Source of the DNA: Oceanospirillum beijerinckii DSM 7166
Lineage (GTDB): Bacteria > Pseudomonadota > Gammaproteobacteria > Pseudomonadales > Halomonadaceae
Direction: 5' to 3'
Length of the DNA stretch: 64,000 nucleotides
Assembly: GCF_000422425.1 (NCBI RefSeq)
Contig: NZ_AULT01000032.1
Coordinates: 1-64,000 of the forward strand
The stretch's first letter is position 1, and every line of letters starts with the position of its first letter. Positions 15,385 to 25,083 of the stretch are shown one piece after another. Both the position numbers and the translations under genes were made by a program. The notes under the pieces were generated by a model that saw only the letters and a program-made list of their open reading frames with translations, had not been told where the DNA came from and did no database searches.

Positions 15385-17889
15385 ATGCAGCAAGGCTTTT
15401 TACTGACCCGACATAGTCACGACAAGGATGGCGAGACCGAGATTATTTTCTGGCTCTCAACGCCGGATGGCCCAACACAATTAAAAGTTAAGGGTGAGAA
15501 GCCGGTATGTTTTATCTATCAGGATGATGTAGCCAGGGTTGAACAAGCCCTTTCGGGGATAGATTTTGGACAAGGCCAGAGTGTAGGGCAAGGTTATGAG
15601 GTTCGCCCACTGACCTTGAAATCTTTCCAGCAACAGCCGGTTTGTGGCCTTTATCTGCCAACGATCAAAATGTTTCATCAAGCCGTTGAGCGTCTGCGAC
15701 AGCAGGGCATTCAGATGCTGGAAAATGATTTCCGGCTGCACGATCGCTATCTGATGGAACGCTGGATTCGCGGGGGCGTGGTATTTCAGGGCAAGAACAG
15801 TCAAAGAAAAGGCTTACACGGTTCCCGCTTTACCCGAGTCGATCAGGCCCGTTTAAAGGGCGGTGATTATATCCCCCAATTAAAGGTCGTTTCGCTGGAT
15901 CTTGAGTGTTCCGCCAAGGGCGATCTCTATTCGGTTGGACTTTATAGCGACGCTATTTCTCTGGTGCTGATGATAGGGCCGGGAGATGATGGTCCGCAGA
16001 TCCGGCTTGAAGAAGATGGGGAATATAAAGCAGCAGAAGAAAAAGAAGAGAAAGGGCAGGTACGCTGGGTTGAAAACGAAAAGGCACTGTTGCAAGCCCT
16101 GGAAGCGACCATTGCCGAGTTAGACCCCGATGTGATTATCGGTTGGAATGTGGTTGGCTTTGATTTTCGACTGCTCAATACCCGTGCACAGAGATACGGT
16201 ATGCGGCTTAAGCTGGGCCGTGGCGGCAGTTATGCTAGTTGGCGTGAGTCCAGGGATGACAGTAATAGCGGTTTTATCACTATTCCTGGACGGGTAGTGA
16301 TTGATGGTATCGCGGCGTTAAAAACGGCAACCTATAACTTTGCCAGTTTTAGCCTGGAGTCGGTGGCTCAGGAGCTGTTAAACCGGGGTAAACTCACCGA
16401 AGATGTGGATGATCGCTTAGCAACCATCATGCACGATTTTCAGCACAATAAGCTAAAACTGGCTGCTTATAATCTGGAAGATTGCCGTTTGGTGTGGGAT
16501 ATCTTTCAGCATACCCGTATTCTGGATTTTTTGATTCTGCGTTCTCAACTGACAGGTTTAGAATTGGATCGCAGCGGTGGTTCGGTCGCGGCTTTTACCA
16601 ATCTGTATCTGCCCAAATTGCATCGGGCGGGTTATGTCGCTCCCAATCTGCCGGGCGGTGGTGGTTTGGCCAGTCCCGGTGGTTATGTGATGGACTCCCT
16701 GCCGGGGCTGTACAATAACGTTTTGGTTTTAGATTTTAAAAGCCTATACCCCTCTATTATTCGCACCTTTAAGATCGACCCGTTGGGCTTGATCGAGGGT
16801 GGTCTGCATCCCGAGCAGGCGATTCCCGGTTATCGCGGTGCTTGTTTCTCAAGGGATCAGCACTTTCTGCCAGATATTATCACCTCGCTGTGGCAACAAC
16901 GTGATGAGGCGAAAAAAGCCCAGGATCCCGTGCGCTCTCAGGCACTTAAAATCTTGATGAACTCCTTCTATGGCGTGCTGGGCTCCGGTGGTTGTCGCTT
17001 TTACGATACCCGACTGGCCAGCTCTATCACCATGCGGGGTCACGATATTCTGAAGCAAACGACGGAATGGATTGAGCAGAAGGGCCTTAAAGTGATTTAC
17101 GGCGATACGGATTCGCTGTTTGTTCTGATGGGGAATGATCTGCAGCAAAGTGGTGGCCAGCAGACGATTAGCCGGGCACAGTCATTATGCTCGCAGCAGA
17201 CCGTAAGCTCAAAGCAGGCGGATCAGCTGGGCAATGAGTTAATGCAGGAGATTAACCAACGGTGGCGGGATCATCTGGCAGACGTTTATGGTTTGGAGTG
17301 TTTTCTGGAGCTGGAATATGAGACTCATTTTACCCGTTTTTTGATGCCGACCATTCGGGGCCAGGATACCGGCAGTAAAAAGCGTTATGCCGGACTGATC
17401 AATAAAAACGGTCAGGAAAAGTTAGTATTTAAAGGTCTGGAGGCAGTTCGTACGGATTGGACCGAACTGGCGAAAGAGCTGCAAAATGAGATCTATAATC
17501 GGGTCTTTCATGATCAGAACCCCTGTGACCTGATCAGTGCTCTGGTGGCGGAATTGAAAGCGGGCCAACGGGATCATCAGCTGGTTTATAGCAAGCGTTT
17601 GCGTCGCTCATTAGATGATTATGTGAAAAACGTACCGCCCCATGTCCGTGCCGCACGCTTGGCGGATGAGATCAATCGTCAGCAGGGTAAACCGCTTAAA
17701 TATCAGCGTAAGGGGCGTATCGCCTATGTAATGACAAGCAATGGTCCTGAGCCTGTGGAGTATCAGCAAAGCCCTATCGATTATCAGCACTATATCGACA
17801 AGCAGGTACAGCCCATCGCTGATGCTATTTTGCCGTTTGTCGGTTTAAGTTTTAGTGCCATTGTTGATGACCAGATGCAGTTGTTTTGA
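15385..17889 (+). CDS. polB: DNA polymerase II (family B)
   Basis: An 834-residue family B polymerase for translesion synthesis and restart of stalled forks. The 3'-5' exonuclease has Exo I DLECSAKGDLYSVGL (near residue 171), Exo II IIGWNVVGFDFRLL and Exo III YNLEDCRLV. Polymerase motif A is DFKSLYPSII (near 449), motif B LKILMNSFYGVLGSGG (near 520) and motif C YGDTDSLFV (near 572). All catalytic Asp residues are present. It is about 50 residues longer than the E. coli enzyme, with inserts near residues 205-230 and 590-615 (Gln/Ser-rich). Monocistronic; no strong ribosome-binding site is visible before the ATG. Confidence 0.95.
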   Translation: MQQGFLLTRHSHDKDGETEIIFWLSTPDGPTQLKVKGEKPVCFIYQDDVARVEQALSGIDFGQGQSVGQGYEVRPLTLKSFQQQPVCGLYLPTIKMFHQAVERLRQQGIQMLENDFRLHDRYLMERWIRGGVVFQGKNSQRKGLHGSRFTRVDQARLKGGDYIPQLKVVSLDLECSAKGDLYSVGLYSDAISLVLMIGPGDDGPQIRLEEDGEYKAAEEKEEKGQVRWVENEKALLQALEATIAELDPDVIIGWNVVGFDFRLLNTRAQRYGMRLKLGRGGSYASWRESRDDSNSGFITIPGRVVIDGIAALKTATYNFASFSLESVAQELLNRGKLTEDVDDRLATIMHDFQHNKLKLAAYNLEDCRLVWDIFQHTRILDFLILRSQLTGLELDRSGGSVAAFTNLYLPKLHRAGYVAPNLPGGGGLASPGGYVMDSLPGLYNNVLVLDFKSLYPSIIRTFKIDPLGLIEGGLHPEQAIPGYRGACFSRDQHFLPDIITSLWQQRDEAKKAQDPVRSQALKILMNSFYGVLGSGGCRFYDTRLASSITMRGHDILKQTTEWIEQKGLKVIYGDTDSLFVLMGNDLQQSGGQQTISRAQSLCSQQTVSSKQADQLGNELMQEINQRWRDHLADVYGLECFLELEYETHFTRFLMPTIRGQDTGSKKRYAGLINKNGQEKLVFKGLEAVRTDWTELAKELQNEIYNRVFHDQNPCDLISALVAELKAGQRDHQLVYSKRLRRSLDDYVKNVPPHVRAARLADEINRQQGKPLKYQRKGRIAYVMTSNGPEPVEYQQSPIDYQHYIDKQVQPIADAILPFVGLSFSAIVDDQMQLF

Positions 17890-18001
17890 TCGGCCATCTG
17901 GGCTTAATAGTTAAATCTGGTACCTGTTGAATGATGTGTATGTACGGGCTACCAATGCAGAGCTCAGGAGATACAGAGTTCAGGAGATGGCATAGCACAG
18001 C

Positions 18002-19423
18002 TTAGCTCACTCGTTGCTGTTCTATGGAAGGTGTATATAGCTCAATCAGTTCTGCTAACTTTTCCAATAGCTGTCGGACACTGTCATCCAGCGGCCAGCC
18101 AGTATTAATGCGCAGACAATCCTGATACAAAGACAGGGTAGTGAAAGCAGGCCCAGCTCTTAAATCCAAACCCCTTTCACATGCCTTTTGCCATAGGGCT
18201 TTGCTGTCTAGGCCGGGAATCTGGAGCCAGATCACCATGCCGCCTTCCGGCTGGCTGATACGGCTATTAGATGGTAGAAGCTTGACCAGTTGTTGTGTGT
18301 AGTCGCGGATATTTTGCCGTAATTGGCTGCGAACTTTATTCAAATGGCTATGATATTGTCCTGTACTGATAAAGTCGGCGATGGCGGACTGGACCGGCGT
18401 GCTGACACCAAAATGACTAATCCCATGCAATCTCAAATAAGCGGGTAGAAAACGTCCCGGTAGACACCAGCCCAACCGGAAGCCTGCAGTTAAGGTTTTA
18501 GAAACCGAGGCACACCAGAGCACATAACCACCTTTATCCCAGTATTTAGCTGGTAAAGGCATCACCTTGCCGTGGCCCAGTTCCATATAGATATCATCTT
18601 CAATAACGGGCACCTGATATTGATTGGCCAGCTCTGCCAGTGCCTGTTTCTGTCGCGGCGACATACTGATTCCCTGAGGGTTCATATGAGAGGTGCTAAA
18701 CAGGCCCGCCTTGATCGAGCCCTGTTTCAGGTGGGCCTCAAACTGTTCCAGATCAATACCTTCCTCGGTACAAGGAATTTCTACGACCTTGCGTCCTAAA
18801 CCGGCTAACAGCTCCAGTAAGCCGCTAAAACAGGGTGAGCTGATAGCGATGCCATCACCGGGTTGAGAGATCGCTTCTAAGCCAATACGTACCGCATCAA
18901 TGCAGCCATTGGTGATCACTAACTCCTTAGCCTGAAATGGAAAGCCATAACCTGAAAAGTGCTGTTCAAGGGCATAGCGCAGACTATGCAAACCCTGGCG
19001 ATCAGGGTAGGCATGAATAGTCAGGTTAAGCCGCTTCAGGCCCCGTTTCAGGCTTCTTTGCAGAGTTTCTGTTGGCATCAATTCTGGGGCTATCTGTGAG
19101 ATACCCAGAGGGCCTGGATCATAAGCACCGGGTCGGTAAGTGATGGCTGATTCCTGAGGAGAGATCTCGCGTAGCTGGCTTTTAAACTGTGGTAGTTCCG
19201 GTGTGGCCAGCTCAGCCAGCGGTTTGGAAACGTAAAAGCCAGACTGAGGTTTGGCAAGGATCCAGCCCAGTTCCTCAAGCATATGATAGCAATTCAGAGT
19301 CGTGGTTAGACTGACCCCCTGCAAATCAGACATTTTGCGCAGCGATGGCATACGGCTGCCGTGAGCCAGTTTCCCCATACGGATATCTTCTATGATCTGT
19401 TCGGCTATCGCTTTATAACGCAT
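18002..19423 (-). CDS. MocR-type transcriptional regulator (GntR HTH + aminotransferase domain)
   Basis: A 473-residue regulator when started at the ATG at 19423 (MRYKAIAEQIIEDIRMGKL), which has GAGAGGGG about 6 bases upstream; the longer ORF from 19528 adds a basic non-family stretch. Residues 1-70 are a GntR winged helix (SRMPSLRKMSDLQGVSLTT). Residues about 115-465 are a fold-type I PLP aminotransferase domain with SSPCFSGLLELL, VPVIEDDIYMELG and the PLP-Lys in ASVSKTLTAGFRLGW. Family members sense amino acids or vitamin B6 compounds. It diverges from the EamA exporter at 19613, the likely regulated target. Confidence 0.92.
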   Translation of the reverse strand: MRYKAIAEQIIEDIRMGKLAHGSRMPSLRKMSDLQGVSLTTTLNCYHMLEELGWILAKPQSGFYVSKPLAELATPELPQFKSQLREISPQESAITYRPGAYDPGPLGISQIAPELMPTETLQRSLKRGLKRLNLTIHAYPDRQGLHSLRYALEQHFSGYGFPFQAKELVITNGCIDAVRIGLEAISQPGDGIAISSPCFSGLLELLAGLGRKVVEIPCTEEGIDLEQFEAHLKQGSIKAGLFSTSHMNPQGISMSPRQKQALAELANQYQVPVIEDDIYMELGHGKVMPLPAKYWDKGGYVLWCASVSKTLTAGFRLGWCLPGRFLPAYLRLHGISHFGVSTPVQSAIADFISTGQYHSHLNKVRSQLRQNIRDYTQQLVKLLPSNSRISQPEGGMVIWLQIPGLDSKALWQKACERGLDLRAGPAFTTLSLYQDCLRINTGWPLDDSVRQLLEKLAELIELYTPSIEQQRVS

Positions 19424-19612
19424 CGCAGTCCCCTCTCTATTCGAATTCAAGCATAGTCTGACAATGATTAACTGTATACTTTTTATTTTAGGAAATTGAA
19501 TCTGTAATCTTTTTCGTCGGGCTTTCATACTGACTTCAACGATTCAGGCTGATTGGTAGGAATCGGCTTCATACAAAAATAGAACGTTTGAAAAAGATAT
19601 AAGGAGGCAATG

Positions 19613-20515
19613 ATGAGACTGAATGACCTACTGCTGGCTTTAGCAGTGATGTGTTTATGGGGATTTAACTTTTCAGTAATCAAACTTGGCGCAGACCAGA
19701 TCAATCCCGTACTTCTGACAGCACTACGCTTTACTGCAGCTGTGATTCCAGCGATCTTTTTTATCGCCAGACCAAACGTAAAACTACGATATCTAATCGC
19801 TTATGGCGTTATTTTTGGGGTAGGCGTCTGGGGAATGATGACTTGGTCAATCACTCTGGGAGTTTCTGCGGGTATGGCGGGTCTATTGATGCAGCTGAGC
19901 CTGGTATCCAGTTTGTTATTAGGCTGGCTGTTGTTAAAAGAAACGATTACGCGTCAAAAGTGGATCGGAGCGACTCTGGCGCTTTCGGGGCTTGGTGCCA
20001 GCCTGACGCTTCAAGATGGTTCAGTGCCTCTGTCAGGTTTGGTGTTTGTTCTGATAGGTGCGTTTAGCTGGAGCCTGATTAGCCTGATTGTCAAACTGGC
20101 CAATACGAATCAGGTGTTCTCGTTTAGCGTATGGGGGATGTTGTTCGCACCTGTTCCTTTAGTGCTTTTAGCTTGGCTAAGCCATGGCAGTGAGATTTTT
20201 GTTCAGTTACCGGGGCAGCTAAATAGCACAGTATGGTTTTCTATTCTGTTTCAAGCCTACCCAACCACGTTATTAGGTTACTGGTTATGGAATCGATTGA
20301 TTGTGAAATACCCCTTATCAACGGTTGCTCCTTTGACAATGCTGGTGCCTGTATTTGGTTTAATTGGTAGTATGATCTTCTATGGTGAGAATGTAGAGGG
20401 AGTCAAGTTGGTTGCATGTGCTTTAATTCTATTAGGTTTGCTGATCAGTCAGTGGCAGAGTAGCTGGTTTAGTTTTATTCAGCGTAAACCTACGGCTAGT
20501 CGGGAGGCTGGTTAA
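19613..20515 (+). CDS. EamA-family (DMT superfamily) exporter
   Basis: About 300 residues with ten predicted transmembrane helices in two EamA repeats. The first starts LNDLLLALAVMCLWGFNFSVIK, and the second ILFQAYPTTLLGYWLWNRLI then PLTMLVPVFGLIGSMIFYGE. EamA proteins typically export amino acids or other small metabolites. AAGGAGG lies 5 bases before the ATG at 19613 (an ATG at 19610 is also possible). Gene is divergent from the MocR regulator, sharing a 190-base promoter region. Confidence 0.9.
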   Translation: MRLNDLLLALAVMCLWGFNFSVIKLGADQINPVLLTALRFTAAVIPAIFFIARPNVKLRYLIAYGVIFGVGVWGMMTWSITLGVSAGMAGLLMQLSLVSSLLLGWLLLKETITRQKWIGATLALSGLGASLTLQDGSVPLSGLVFVLIGAFSWSLISLIVKLANTNQVFSFSVWGMLFAPVPLVLLAWLSHGSEIFVQLPGQLNSTVWFSILFQAYPTTLLGYWLWNRLIVKYPLSTVAPLTMLVPVFGLIGSMIFYGENVEGVKLVACALILLGLLISQWQSSWFSFIQRKPTASREAG

Positions 20516-20998
20516 GTTGGAAAAATATCGGAATATTTATATTTGGGTACTTACCTGACTTTTGACTCGATTATTTTATTTCAGATGTTCTCCTTCGAGC
20601 AATGCAAGCGAAAGTTGAAAATACCTTGCTTTATATGGGGGTAATAGCTCACGGCATTATTTAATAGCCTGTACAGTGATTATGGCGATCACCATGAATA
20701 TTTATTCAGGTAAGTGGCCTTCCTCTTGGGCTAAGAATAAGAAGATTGGCAAAGGCTATGTTATTTGAAGCAGGCGCTGCACCCTATATGTAATATGATG
20801 TAATTGCATTTTTAATATATATGATAATGCTGTTTGTTTCACCTTGTTGATATTGGAAGTAGCAATACATTTCTGGAAGAGTAGTTACACTACATAGCGA
20901 GTGAAATCTTTGTTACAAATGTGTAGATAAATTATTGATTTTTTTTTTATGTATTTGCTTTATACTAAGCTTTAAATGATTCTACATGGACTTGTTCA
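20516..20998. other. AT-rich intergenic region
   Basis: 483 bases between the exporter and the phosphoesterase, AT-rich with poly-T runs near 20940. No ORF or structured RNA recognised; probably the promoter of the phosphoesterase. Confidence 0.4.
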
Positions 20999-21778
20999 AT
21001 GTCGGTTGTTATCCAATATCAAAGTGATTTGCACCTTGAGTTCGAACACGGCTTTATCAGTCACACCTTGCCTGATGTCAACGCTGATGTAATTGTCTTG
21101 GCAGGAGATATAGGTATTGCCAGTCGTCTGCATTTTGACTGGGTGCTTGAGCAGACCCGTGGCATCCCAACGGTTTTTATCCTCGGGAACCATGAGCCCT
21201 ACCGTAGTTGTCTGCAGCTGGCGCAGCAGGAATGGAAAGAAGCTATGGCGGGAAGCAATGTTCATGTGCTGGAAAATGAAGTGGTCGAACTTTGTGGTGT
21301 TCGCTTTATCGGCTCGACTTTATGGAGTGATTTCCAGCTGTTTAATGAAGACCCTTCCATTGCTCAGGATCTGGCACGCATGAGAATGAATGATTTTCGT
21401 CTGGTTGAATTTGAACACAAGGGACTGAAAAGAATGTTCACTCCTGAAGATGCCCGGAATATGCATCTTGAGTCGATGGACTTTTTTAATCAGGAGTTAA
21501 GTAAACCATTTTCAGGACCTACGGTTGTGGTCAGCCATCATGCGCCCTCCATAGAGTCTCTACCAGTATCTTATCGAGATGAACCCATTCGTGCGGGTTA
21601 TGCCAGTAATTTAGAGCATTTTATTGAATTGCATCAGCCTGATGCGTGGATACATGGTCACCTTCATAATACCAGTGACTACTGCATTGGTAAGACACGT
21701 GTATTGTGTAACCCTCGTGGGTATTTCCCCCGAAGTGTAAATCCAGATTTCGATCCTGAAATAGTGCTTGAGCTATAG
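20999..21778 (+). CDS. calcineurin-like metallophosphoesterase
   Basis: A 259-residue phosphoesterase with the complete dimetal site: QSDLHLEF (DxH), VLAGDIGIAS (GDxx), ILGNHEPYRS (GNHE), VVVSHHAPS, and the final HGHLHNTSDY (GHxH). The N-terminus QYQSDLHLEFEHGF is the form found in a family of small cytoplasmic phosphoesterases of unproven substrate. It is monocistronic, and its stop lies inside the first unit of a downstream 16-base tandem repeat. Confidence 0.9.
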   Translation: MSVVIQYQSDLHLEFEHGFISHTLPDVNADVIVLAGDIGIASRLHFDWVLEQTRGIPTVFILGNHEPYRSCLQLAQQEWKEAMAGSNVHVLENEVVELCGVRFIGSTLWSDFQLFNEDPSIAQDLARMRMNDFRLVEFEHKGLKRMFTPEDARNMHLESMDFFNQELSKPFSGPTVVVSHHAPSIESLPVSYRDEPIRAGYASNLEHFIELHQPDAWIHGHLHNTSDYCIGKTRVLCNPRGYFPRSVNPDFDPEIVLEL

Positions 21779-21824
21779 TCTTATAGATCAAAAGTCTTAT
21801 AAGTCAAAAGTGTTATAGATCAAA
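21777..21824 (+). repeat. 16-base tandem repeat x3
   Basis: AGTCTTATAGATCAAA, AGTCTTATAAGTCAAA, AGTGTTATAGATCAAA in direct succession, beginning at the phosphoesterase stop codon. Units differ at two or three positions. No role is evident; a replication-slippage array. Confidence 0.8.
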
Positions 21825-22019
21825 TAACTGTAGTGCATACACCAAGCAGGAGCGTTCTGCCAGGCAGCCGTTTAATAGGGTGACCTTCGATTTCTATGCG
21901 TGCCTTTATTATAAAAGGCGGATTCAGCATACCAGTATAAATATCTCCATTCTCTCCGGCCCCTGGTTGGAGAGAAGAAAGATATAAATATAGGAAAGCT
22001 TATGTGTAGGTGTTCGCCT

Positions 22020-22048
22020 ACAAAGTGATTGAATTTCAACCACTTTGT
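22020..22048 (-). terminator. hairpin downstream of the peroxiredoxin gene
   Basis: ACAAAGTG and CACTTTGT pair around an inner TTGAA/TTCAA palindrome, giving an almost continuous 29-base hairpin 30 bases beyond the peroxiredoxin stop. No T-tract follows, so it is a weak terminator or mRNA-stabilising element. Confidence 0.5.
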
Positions 22049-22078
22049 ATAAAAGGCAACTTTGTCTATAGATGAGAA

Positions 22079-22555
22079 TTACAGTGATGCCAGAATAGTT
22101 TCTGCGCTGCTCTTATCTACACCTTTCTCATCAATGTTCAGTGTCTGAACCACACCATCCTCAACAATCATAGCGTAACGTTGAGAACGGATGCCAAACT
22201 GAACACCTGTCAGATCTTTTTCCAGACCAATTGCCTGAGTGAATTCAGCGATACCATCGGCCAGCATAATAATCTCTTCTGCATTTTGAGCCTTACCCCA
22301 AGCATCCATGACAAAGGCATCATTAACAGACAGGCAGATGATGCTATCAACGCCTTTGGCCTTGATCTGATCTGCCAATACGACAAAGCCTGGTAAGTGA
22401 GTCATGGAGCAGCCAGGAGTAAAGGCTCCAGGCACTGCGAAAAGGACTACTTTTTTACCGGCACATAGCTGTTCTATAGTGATGGACTCTGGACCTGCTT
22501 CGCCCATGACTTTAAGTTCAGTGTTCGGAAGTTTATCGCCAATTTGAATACTCAT
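22079..22555 (-). CDS. peroxiredoxin, Prx5/AhpE-type
   Basis: A 158-residue thiol peroxidase. The peroxidatic Cys is Cys49 in the family motif PGAFTPGCSMTHLPGFV, and a second Cys (residue about 76 in SIICLSVNDAFVMDAWGKAQ) resembles the one near this position in glutaredoxin-dependent Prx5 enzymes. FAVPGAFTPGC and GVQFGIRSQRYAMIVEDG match the group that lacks the C-terminal glutaredoxin fusion. It reduces hydrogen and alkyl peroxides with glutathione/glutaredoxin or thioredoxin. A palindrome with an embedded TATAAA lies just upstream, suggesting regulation. Confidence 0.92.
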   Translation of the reverse strand: MSIQIGDKLPNTELKVMGEAGPESITIEQLCAGKKVVLFAVPGAFTPGCSMTHLPGFVVLADQIKAKGVDSIICLSVNDAFVMDAWGKAQNAEEIIMLADGIAEFTQAIGLEKDLTGVQFGIRSQRYAMIVEDGVVQTLNIDEKGVDKSSAETILASL

Positions 22556-22584
22556 GTTTTACCTCAGGGTACATTAGTCCATGC

Positions 22585-22604
22585 AGTACGTTTTATACCG
22601 TACT
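22585..22604 (-). promoter_or_regulatory. palindrome over the peroxiredoxin promoter
   Basis: AGTACG and CGTACT separated by 8 bases, 30-50 bases upstream of the start codon. On the minus strand the spacer contains TATAAA, usable as a -10 box, so a dimeric regulator here would block the promoter. The regulator is unknown. Confidence 0.5.
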
Positions 22605-23384
22605 GTAGAGTGAATTTCAGACAAAAAAGTTAGTAGTTGACTGTTTTGCTGGGTTGATAGGGGAAGCTTAGCAGGTATTGGTCGTTTTAGCATTAGCCGA
22701 TAATAATCAAAAGCTTGCCCGCTTGAACTTAATGATCAAGCAAGGACGCAGAACGCATGAGGCCAACCAGGCACGATGCTCCTGTTCCTCCCTAACCCTC
22801 TATCTTTCAGTTTGATGATGGCGTTGCTCTAATCGGCGATGAACTCAAAATTGTAATTATTACAGCCTGAAATAACTGCTAAAAATTATAATAATTGTTA
22901 GTGGAAGGTCTTGTTATTCTATACCTATATGAAAAATATTATTTTTATTGGCAGTAAGCGTGCCAATATAGGTGTTTTTATTCTTATTTTATCAGGCTGA
23001 AAGAATAGGGCATGAATTTCGAAAAATACCCTGTGGTGATGGTTATGTATCTATTTTGCAAAGACAAGATTCGGGGCATAGAAATAAAATTCTTTCTGAA
23101 CTGATAATATAGTCCGGATTTTTATCTTATAAGTATAATTGTTAGTTAAATTTTAATTGATGGTTTGTGGTAATGAGTTGGTGGTGTTTATTATTAATGC
23201 TTAATGATATTTAATCTCTAGGCGGCTATTTCTTTAGTTGAATAAATAAGCGATACTTTATTCTTTGTTTTTAGCCTTTGTTAAAGTAAAGCTTTTGACT
23301 CTCTTTTAGATGGCATATCATGGGGCTCTAATGAGCAAGCAGATCGCTATTCCCAAGCAGTTAAGGATTTGAAGGTGATACATC
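22605..23384. other. long intergenic region, no gene recognised
   Basis: 780 bases, mostly AT-rich from 22830 on, without a supportable ORF on either strand. The last 60 bases hold the aldehyde dehydrogenase promoter region and its GAAGGTG ribosome-binding site. An unannotated small RNA cannot be excluded. Confidence 0.4.
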
Positions 23385-24809
23385 ATGTACAACGATAAGT
23401 TTTTCATTAATGGACAGTGGGTTGAGAGTTCGACTCAGGATTACATCGAAGTGATTAACCCGGCCAATGAAACGTCTGTAATGGTCCTGCCCTGTGGCGG
23501 TGAGCAGGATGTTAATGCCGCAGTAGCTGCTGCGAAGGAAGCTTTTAAGTCATTCTCACGATGGAGTAAAGAGCAGCGCTTGGAGTTGCTGGAGAGGGTG
23601 CTGGAAGAGTATAACAAGCGCTTGAGCGATATCGCTCAAGCGATTACTTCGGAAATGGGAGCGCCAACCAAACTGTCCCATAACGCTCAGGCCGCTTCCG
23701 GGGCTGGCCATCTGGTCGCAGCCATCAAGGCATTAAAAAATCTGGATGAAAGTCATTCTCTGAAAAAGACGGAAGTGTATTATGAGCCTGTCGGTGTGTG
23801 TGCATTGATTACACCTTGGAACTGGCCGGTTAATCAGATTATGTGCAAGGTGGCCCCAGCACTGGCTGCCGGTTGTACTATGGTGCTGAAACCCAGTGAA
23901 GAAGCGCCTCTATCAGCTATTTTAGTAGCTGAGGTGCTAGAAGCGGCAGGTGTGCCTGCTGGCGTATTTAATATGGTGCATGGTACGGGTGAAGGGGTTG
24001 GTGCACCGTTATCATCCCATCCCGATGTGGACCTGGTGTCTTTTACAGGCTCAACTCGTGCGGGCACAGCTGTGATGAAGGCGGCTGCAGATACGATCAA
24101 GAAAGTTTGCCTGGAGCTAGGTGGTAAGTCCGCTAATATCTTGCTTGATGATGCGGATTTTGAGCGCAGTGTGAAGCAGGGTGTACTGAGCTGTTTCTCA
24201 AATACCGGTCAATCCTGTAATGCGCCAACCCGTATGCTGGTGCCTGAAACGGAGATGGAGCGAGTGATCGCTATCGCAGAGCAAGCCGCTCAGAAAGTCA
24301 AAACGGGTGATCCACAATCTGAAGAAACTACTATGGGGCCGGTGGTCAGCAAGCGCCAGTATGAGCGCATTCAGATGTTGATTCAGGCCGGTATTGATGA
24401 GGGTGCAACTCTGGTATGTGGCGGTACAGGTAAGCCTGAAGGGAATGAAACCGGCTACTTTGTGAAACCAACAATCTTTGCCAATGCCAATAATCAGATG
24501 ACCATTGCCCGTGAAGAGATCTTTGGCCCGGTGTTGAGCATTATCCCTTATAAGGATGAAACAGACGCCATTGAGATCGCCAATGATACGGTTTACGGCT
24601 TGTCGGGTTACGTTTCTTCATCGGACCTGGAGCGTGCCAAGTCGGTGGCCCGCCAGCTGCGCACGGGGATGGTTCATCTGAATGGTGCTCCGACTGATGT
24701 CTTTGCACCATTTGGCGGTTATAAACAATCCGGCAATGGCCGTGAATGGGGCGCAGAGGGGCTGAAAGAATTCCTGGAAGTGAAGGCAATTATGGGACAT
24801 AACCCGTAA
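23385..24809 (+). CDS. NAD(P)-dependent aldehyde dehydrogenase
   Basis: A 474-residue ALDH-superfamily enzyme oxidising aldehydes to acids. Visible: cofactor motif ITPWNWPVNQIMCKVAPALA, FTGSTRAGTAVM, the general-base Glu in CLELGGKSANILL, the catalytic Cys in FSNTGQSCNAPTRM, and EEIFGPVLSIIPY. The C-terminus FGGYKQSGNGREWGAEGLKE is standard. The group resembles Pseudomonas/Marinobacter 3-succinoylsemialdehyde- and aliphatic-aldehyde-type enzymes; the substrate cannot be fixed from sequence. Monocistronic, after a long AT-rich spacer. Confidence 0.92.
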   Translation: MYNDKFFINGQWVESSTQDYIEVINPANETSVMVLPCGGEQDVNAAVAAAKEAFKSFSRWSKEQRLELLERVLEEYNKRLSDIAQAITSEMGAPTKLSHNAQAASGAGHLVAAIKALKNLDESHSLKKTEVYYEPVGVCALITPWNWPVNQIMCKVAPALAAGCTMVLKPSEEAPLSAILVAEVLEAAGVPAGVFNMVHGTGEGVGAPLSSHPDVDLVSFTGSTRAGTAVMKAAADTIKKVCLELGGKSANILLDDADFERSVKQGVLSCFSNTGQSCNAPTRMLVPETEMERVIAIAEQAAQKVKTGDPQSEETTMGPVVSKRQYERIQMLIQAGIDEGATLVCGGTGKPEGNETGYFVKPTIFANANNQMTIAREEIFGPVLSIIPYKDETDAIEIANDTVYGLSGYVSSSDLERAKSVARQLRTGMVHLNGAPTDVFAPFGGYKQSGNGREWGAEGLKEFLEVKAIMGHNP

Positions 24810-25083
24810 GATCACTGAACCCATAAGGCTAACCTGTGCAGCTGACTCTTTGAAGAAACGGCACTTTTTATAAGGTTTGTTGTCCCAAACAAGTGCATTA
24901 AGCAATGCATAACGTTGTGATGGCAAGCCTTGTTTTGTTTGGTGGGCTTTGTTTGTTTGACAAGAACAAAGCAAACTTTGGCTTCAAGTAATAAGTGATT
25001 GGTTTTAGCGTTAAACTATTGTTAGTTTCCGGTTTTGTTCGGGGCTGTTTTTTGTAACTCAGTGAAATCATCAGGAAGGTATC

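Noticed and set aside
19424-19528. Longer start of the MocR-type regulator
   Set aside because: Adds a basic stretch with no homology and would cover its own promoter; the ATG at 19423 has GAGAGGGG upstream.
21777-21824. CRISPR array
   Set aside because: Units are contiguous 16-mers without spacers; no cas genes in the window.
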